The notes under the pieces: generated by a model
The model's input: the letters and a program-made list of their open reading frames with translations, nothing else
What the model was told of the DNA's origin: nothing
Database searches by the model: none
Made by a program: the position numbers and the translations under genes
From: Micrococcales bacterium
GTDB taxonomy: Bacteria > Actinomycetota > Actinomycetes > S36-B12 > UBA10799
Reading direction: 5' to 3'
NCBI GenBank assembly: GCA_023252115.1
Contig: JAHEXM010000072.1
Span: 1-7,617 of the forward strand
Length of the DNA: 7,617 bases
Shown here: positions 5,596 through 7,617 of the stretch, piece by piece
Layout of the letters: each line of letters opens with the position of its first letter
Position numbering within the stretch: position 1 is the stretch's first letter

Positions 5596-6271
5596 GGGGT
5601 TCCCCACTCTTTTGTTCGGTCGCGCGCATATCGTCGAAGCGGTCCGAGAAACGTGCGACAAAGAACAGCCCAAACAACAACCAGGTTGCAAGGCCCCCCG
5701 CAAAAAAAGCGACTATAAAAACTAACGCGAGATATACCGTTGATGTCCATGCTGCGGACGGCGGAGAAGTGATTGAGGCGCGTTCCTCGGATTTCGCCAG
5801 ATCTGGGTGTTTCGCTAGCCAAAACGACATGGCTGTCGCCGAGGCCGCAATAAAGCACATTGTTCCGATATAGAAAGCGACCGTCGTGTTGTTGCGGTTG
5901 TCGCTGAGCAGGTTGGTCGGAAACGGCAGTACCACCACCGCGAATAACCACAAGAAGTTGATTTTTATCAACGTGCCGTCGACGTATTCTATTTTGTCGA
6001 AGAGTTGATGGTGGAATAGCCAGAATATGGCGATAACAAAAAAACTCAGCAGGAAGCTCAGAATGAGGTCGTGATACCCGTTCCATAGAGCGGCGAATAC
6101 ATTGCGGTGCGGCCATTGCGACTCTGGCGGCAGAGTCACGTCCGATAGCGGCAAAATGAGCAGCGTCATTGCGATTGCTGCTACTCCGTCGCTGAAAGAG
6201 ACAAGTCGACCGGCCTCATACAGATTCCGCTGCCGACTCTCGTCAACCTTGGGCACCGACATGCGCGACAT
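5555..6271 (-). CDS. TMEM175 (DUF1211) family potassium channel
   Basis: A 238-residue membrane protein with about six helices (residues 22-42, 68-85, 103-118, 132-150, 178-192, 193-206). The family signature R-x3-FSDG is present as RLVSFSDGV (22-30) followed by AAIAMTLLIL in the first helix. Prokaryotic TMEM175 proteins are single-repeat tetrameric channels selective for potassium, and the length fits one repeat. Residues 60-66 (ALWNGYH) and 86-90 (FHHQL) also look typical. The tail after 213 is hydrophilic and rich in Ser, Thr and Pro. The start is uncertain: ATG 6271, ATG 6262 and GTG 6301 are in frame and none has a clear ribosome site; GTG 6301 would overlap the divergent phosphatase gene, so 6271 is chosen. 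The 3' end overlaps dodecin by 41 bp. Confidence 0.88.
   Translation of the reverse strand: MSRMSVPKVDESRQRNLYEAGRLVSFSDGVAAIAMTLLILPLSDVTLPPESQWPHRNVFAALWNGYHDLILSFLLSFFVIAIFWLFHHQLFDKIEYVDGTLIKINFLWLFAVVVLPFPTNLLSDNRNNTTVAFYIGTMCFIAASATAMSFWLAKHPDLAKSEERASITSPPSAAWTSTVYLALVFIVAFFAGGLATWLLFGLFFVARFSDRFDDMRATEQKSGEPPTSDPPSETPTSS
5591..5613 (+). terminator. Weak hairpin and T-run after dodecin
   Basis: The dodecin stop region can pair AGT plus GGGG (5591-5598, with one bulged A) with CCCC plus ACT (5602-5608) around a 3-nt loop, followed by TTTT at 5610-5613. It could end dodecin transcription, but it is short, overlaps the stop codon and lies within the last codons of the opposing channel gene. 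This is a low-confidence call. Confidence 0.25.
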
Positions 6272-6288
6272 TCTGGCAGGCTGAACCC

Positions 6289-6798
6289 ATGGCCCAAGCA
6301 CTCATTTTGATGCGCCACGCCAAATCCGCGTGGCCGATAGGAACTGGGGATAAGTCGCGGCCATTGGCAAGTCGGGGCCGTCGCGACGCACCTGCTGCTG
6401 GAGTGTGGATTGCCGGGCATTGCCGCGAACCGGACATCGTGCTGGTCTCGCCAGCGGTCCGTACCCAGGAGACGTGGCAGTTGGTGAATTCGAAGCTGGA
6501 TGTCTCGGCTGATCGGGTTGCGACAGATGATCGCTTGTACGCGGCGTCTTGGTGGGACCTACTGGATGTCATTCGGTCAACGGCTCGGGACTGCGAAACA
6601 CTGATGTTGGTGGGCCACAATCCGGGTACCGAGGATTTGGCCGATGAACTCGTTGGTTCGGGTGACCCCAAACTCATTCGCCAGATGCGTACGAAATTTC
6701 CGACCGCGGGAGTTGCGGTACTTAGTAGCGAAAATCCATGGACAACCTGGGGCTCCGACGTTGCCCACCTCGATGCCTTTCGGGTTCCCCGCGGCTGA
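6289..6798 (+). CDS. SixA-like histidine phosphatase family protein
   Basis: A 169-residue cytoplasmic protein of the short, single-domain SixA type in the histidine phosphatase superfamily. The nucleophile motif is LMRHAKSAW (7-15) with catalytic His10 and Arg9. Arg58 in SPAVRTQET supplies the second arginine. His110 in VGHNPGTEDL is the second active-site histidine, and DRLYAAS (81-87) is the family segment before it. In Escherichia coli SixA removes phosphate from histidine phosphotransfer proteins; the actinobacterial substrate is not known and no kinase gene is nearby. ATG 6289 has a moderate Shine-Dalgarno (GGCAGG, 8-nt spacing). It diverges from the TMEM175 gene with about 17 bp between start codons. 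Its TGA stop directly abuts the serB stop on the other strand. Confidence 0.92.
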   Translation: MAQALILMRHAKSAWPIGTGDKSRPLASRGRRDAPAAGVWIAGHCREPDIVLVSPAVRTQETWQLVNSKLDVSADRVATDDRLYAASWWDLLDVIRSTARDCETLMLVGHNPGTEDLADELVGSGDPKLIRQMRTKFPTAGVAVLSSENPWTTWGSDVAHLDAFRVPRG

Positions 6799-7617
6799 TC
6801 AGTCTTGGGCTTCTTCGACTTCCTCGCGGGTGATTCCGAGCAGATACAACACGGAGTCCAGGTACGGGACGTTGACTGCGGTGTCGGCGGCATCCCGCAC
6901 GGCCTGTTTGGCGTTGAAGGCGATACCCAGACCGGCGGCCTCGAGCATGTCCAAGTCATTCGCCCCATCACCAACTGCGACAGTGCGGTCTAGCGGAATA
7001 CCAAGTTCATGCGCAATATCAACCAGTGCCTGCGCCTTACCGGCTCGATCAATCACATCTCCGGTTGTCTTGCCGCTCAGCTTGCCGTCGATGACTTCAA
7101 GGCGATTGGCTCGGACATGTGTCACGCCAAGTTCCGATGCCAGTGGATCAATCACTTCATGAAAGCCGCCACTCACCAGAGCAATCCGGTAACCGAGACG
7201 TGTCAGTGTTCGACACAAGGTCCGAGCGCCAGGGGTTAACTGGATCTCGCCTCGCACTTTTTCCAGGACTGACTCCGGGCAGCCTTCGAGCAGTGCTACT
7301 CGTGCATGAAGCGACTGTTCGAAGTCGAGCTCGCCAGCCATTGCACGCTCGGTTGTTTCACGCACGGCTCCGTCGCAACCTGCGTGCCTGGCAATCAATT
7401 CGATGACTTCGTCCTGAATCAACGTGGAGTCAACATCCATCACGACGAGTTTTGACCCACGCCGCGCAATGCCCGGACGTTGCACTGACAGGTCGACACC
7501 CACATCAGCTGAGGTGGCGGCCAGAGCGACGCGAAGCTTGTCGTGGTCAGCGCCTGACACTTCGAGTTCTAGGGCAGTCACCGGATACGACGCAACGCGA
7601 ATGATGCGATCAATGTT
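6799..7617 (-). CDS. serB: Phosphoserine phosphatase SerB (N terminus outside window)
   Basis: The visible 272 residues hold the whole HAD phosphatase domain that converts O-phosphoserine to serine, the last step of serine synthesis. Motif I is MDVDST with nucleophile Asp61 and Asp63 (numbered from the window edge). Motif II is the serine of ALVSGGF (Ser159). Lys204 in RAGKAQAL is the motif III lysine, and GDGANDLDM (226-234) binds magnesium. A GTG at 7581 could be taken for a start, but the frame stays open to the edge (NIDRIIRVASYP) and joins smoothly to VTALELEVSG. This matches actinobacterial SerB proteins with N-terminal ACT-like domains, as I recall them, so the gene is partial and GTG 7581 is an internal valine. 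All catalytic motifs are intact. It converges on the histidine phosphatase with no spacer. Confidence 0.95.
   Translation of the reverse strand, partial: NIDRIIRVASYPVTALELEVSGADHDKLRVALAATSADVGVDLSVQRPGIARRGSKLVVMDVDSTLIQDEVIELIARHAGCDGAVRETTERAMAGELDFEQSLHARVALLEGCPESVLEKVRGEIQLTPGARTLCRTLTRLGYRIALVSGGFHEVIDPLASELGVTHVRANRLEVIDGKLSGKTTGDVIDRAGKAQALVDIAHELGIPLDRTVAVGDGANDLDMLEAAGLGIAFNAKQAVRDAADTAVNVPYLDSVLYLLGITREEVEEAQD

Noticed and set aside
7579..7581. GTG 7581 as the start of a 260-residue SerB
   Set aside because: The frame is open to the window edge and the upstream residues read smoothly into the family sequence, so this is an internal valine of a longer gene.
1..7617. Search for tRNA genes, CRISPR arrays, mobile elements or a defence island
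   Set aside because: No cloverleaf-like gene, regularly spaced repeat, transposase, integrase or known defence domain was recognised; nearly all sequence is accounted for by housekeeping-type genes.

Overview
The window reads as a piece of an actinomycete (Actinomycetota, probably class Actinomycetia) chromosome. The basis is gene content: a DUF3099 membrane protein next to a SURF1 protein, a mycobacterial-type dodecin, an ABC-F protein followed by a tiny helix-turn-helix (HTH) protein and a crotonase, and a SerB that continues upstream into what is probably an ACT-domain region. GTG starts are frequent. Base composition looks moderate (mid-50s % GC by eye, not computed), lower than in Streptomyces or Mycobacterium. 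No genus can be named. I saw no RNA gene, insertion sequence, phage gene or CRISPR array; it looks like compact housekeeping sequence.

Layout. Bases 1-146 hold the last 47 codons of an ABC-F ATPase. After a 139-bp spacer with a CRP/GlxR-like palindrome come a 75-residue HTH protein with a basic tail (286-513) and, 21 bp later, a crotonase-family enzyme (535-1329). A type IV ABC exporter half-transporter follows (1421-3394). Its 3' end overlaps by 55 bp the 3' end of a minus-strand operon read as DUF3099 membrane protein (5290-4964), SURF1 (4954-4127) and an atypical short-chain dehydrogenase (4122-3340), with gaps of 9 and 4 bp. Divergent from that operon is a dodecin (5380-5595), which overlaps by 41 bp the 3' end of a TMEM175-type potassium channel (about 6271-5555, minus). 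Divergent from the channel is a SixA-like histidine phosphatase (6289-6798). It ends exactly where the minus-strand phosphoserine phosphatase serB (7617-6799, cut by the window edge) ends.

How the genes fit together. SURF1 points to assembly of a haem-copper cytochrome oxidase. Dodecin buffers flavins, SerB completes serine synthesis, the TMEM175 protein conducts potassium and the ABC exporter pumps an unknown substrate. These do not form one pathway. The only tight transcription units are the DUF3099-SURF1-SDR operon and probably the HTH-crotonase pair.

I do not see an undescribed defence or biosynthetic system. The points most worth checking are the SDR that lacks the catalytic Tyr/Lys pair, the crotonase with one of its two catalytic glutamates replaced by Gln, the uncharacterised mini-HTH protein beside the ABC-F gene with its possible CRP/GlxR operator, and three successive convergent gene pairs that overlap or abut with no spacer.
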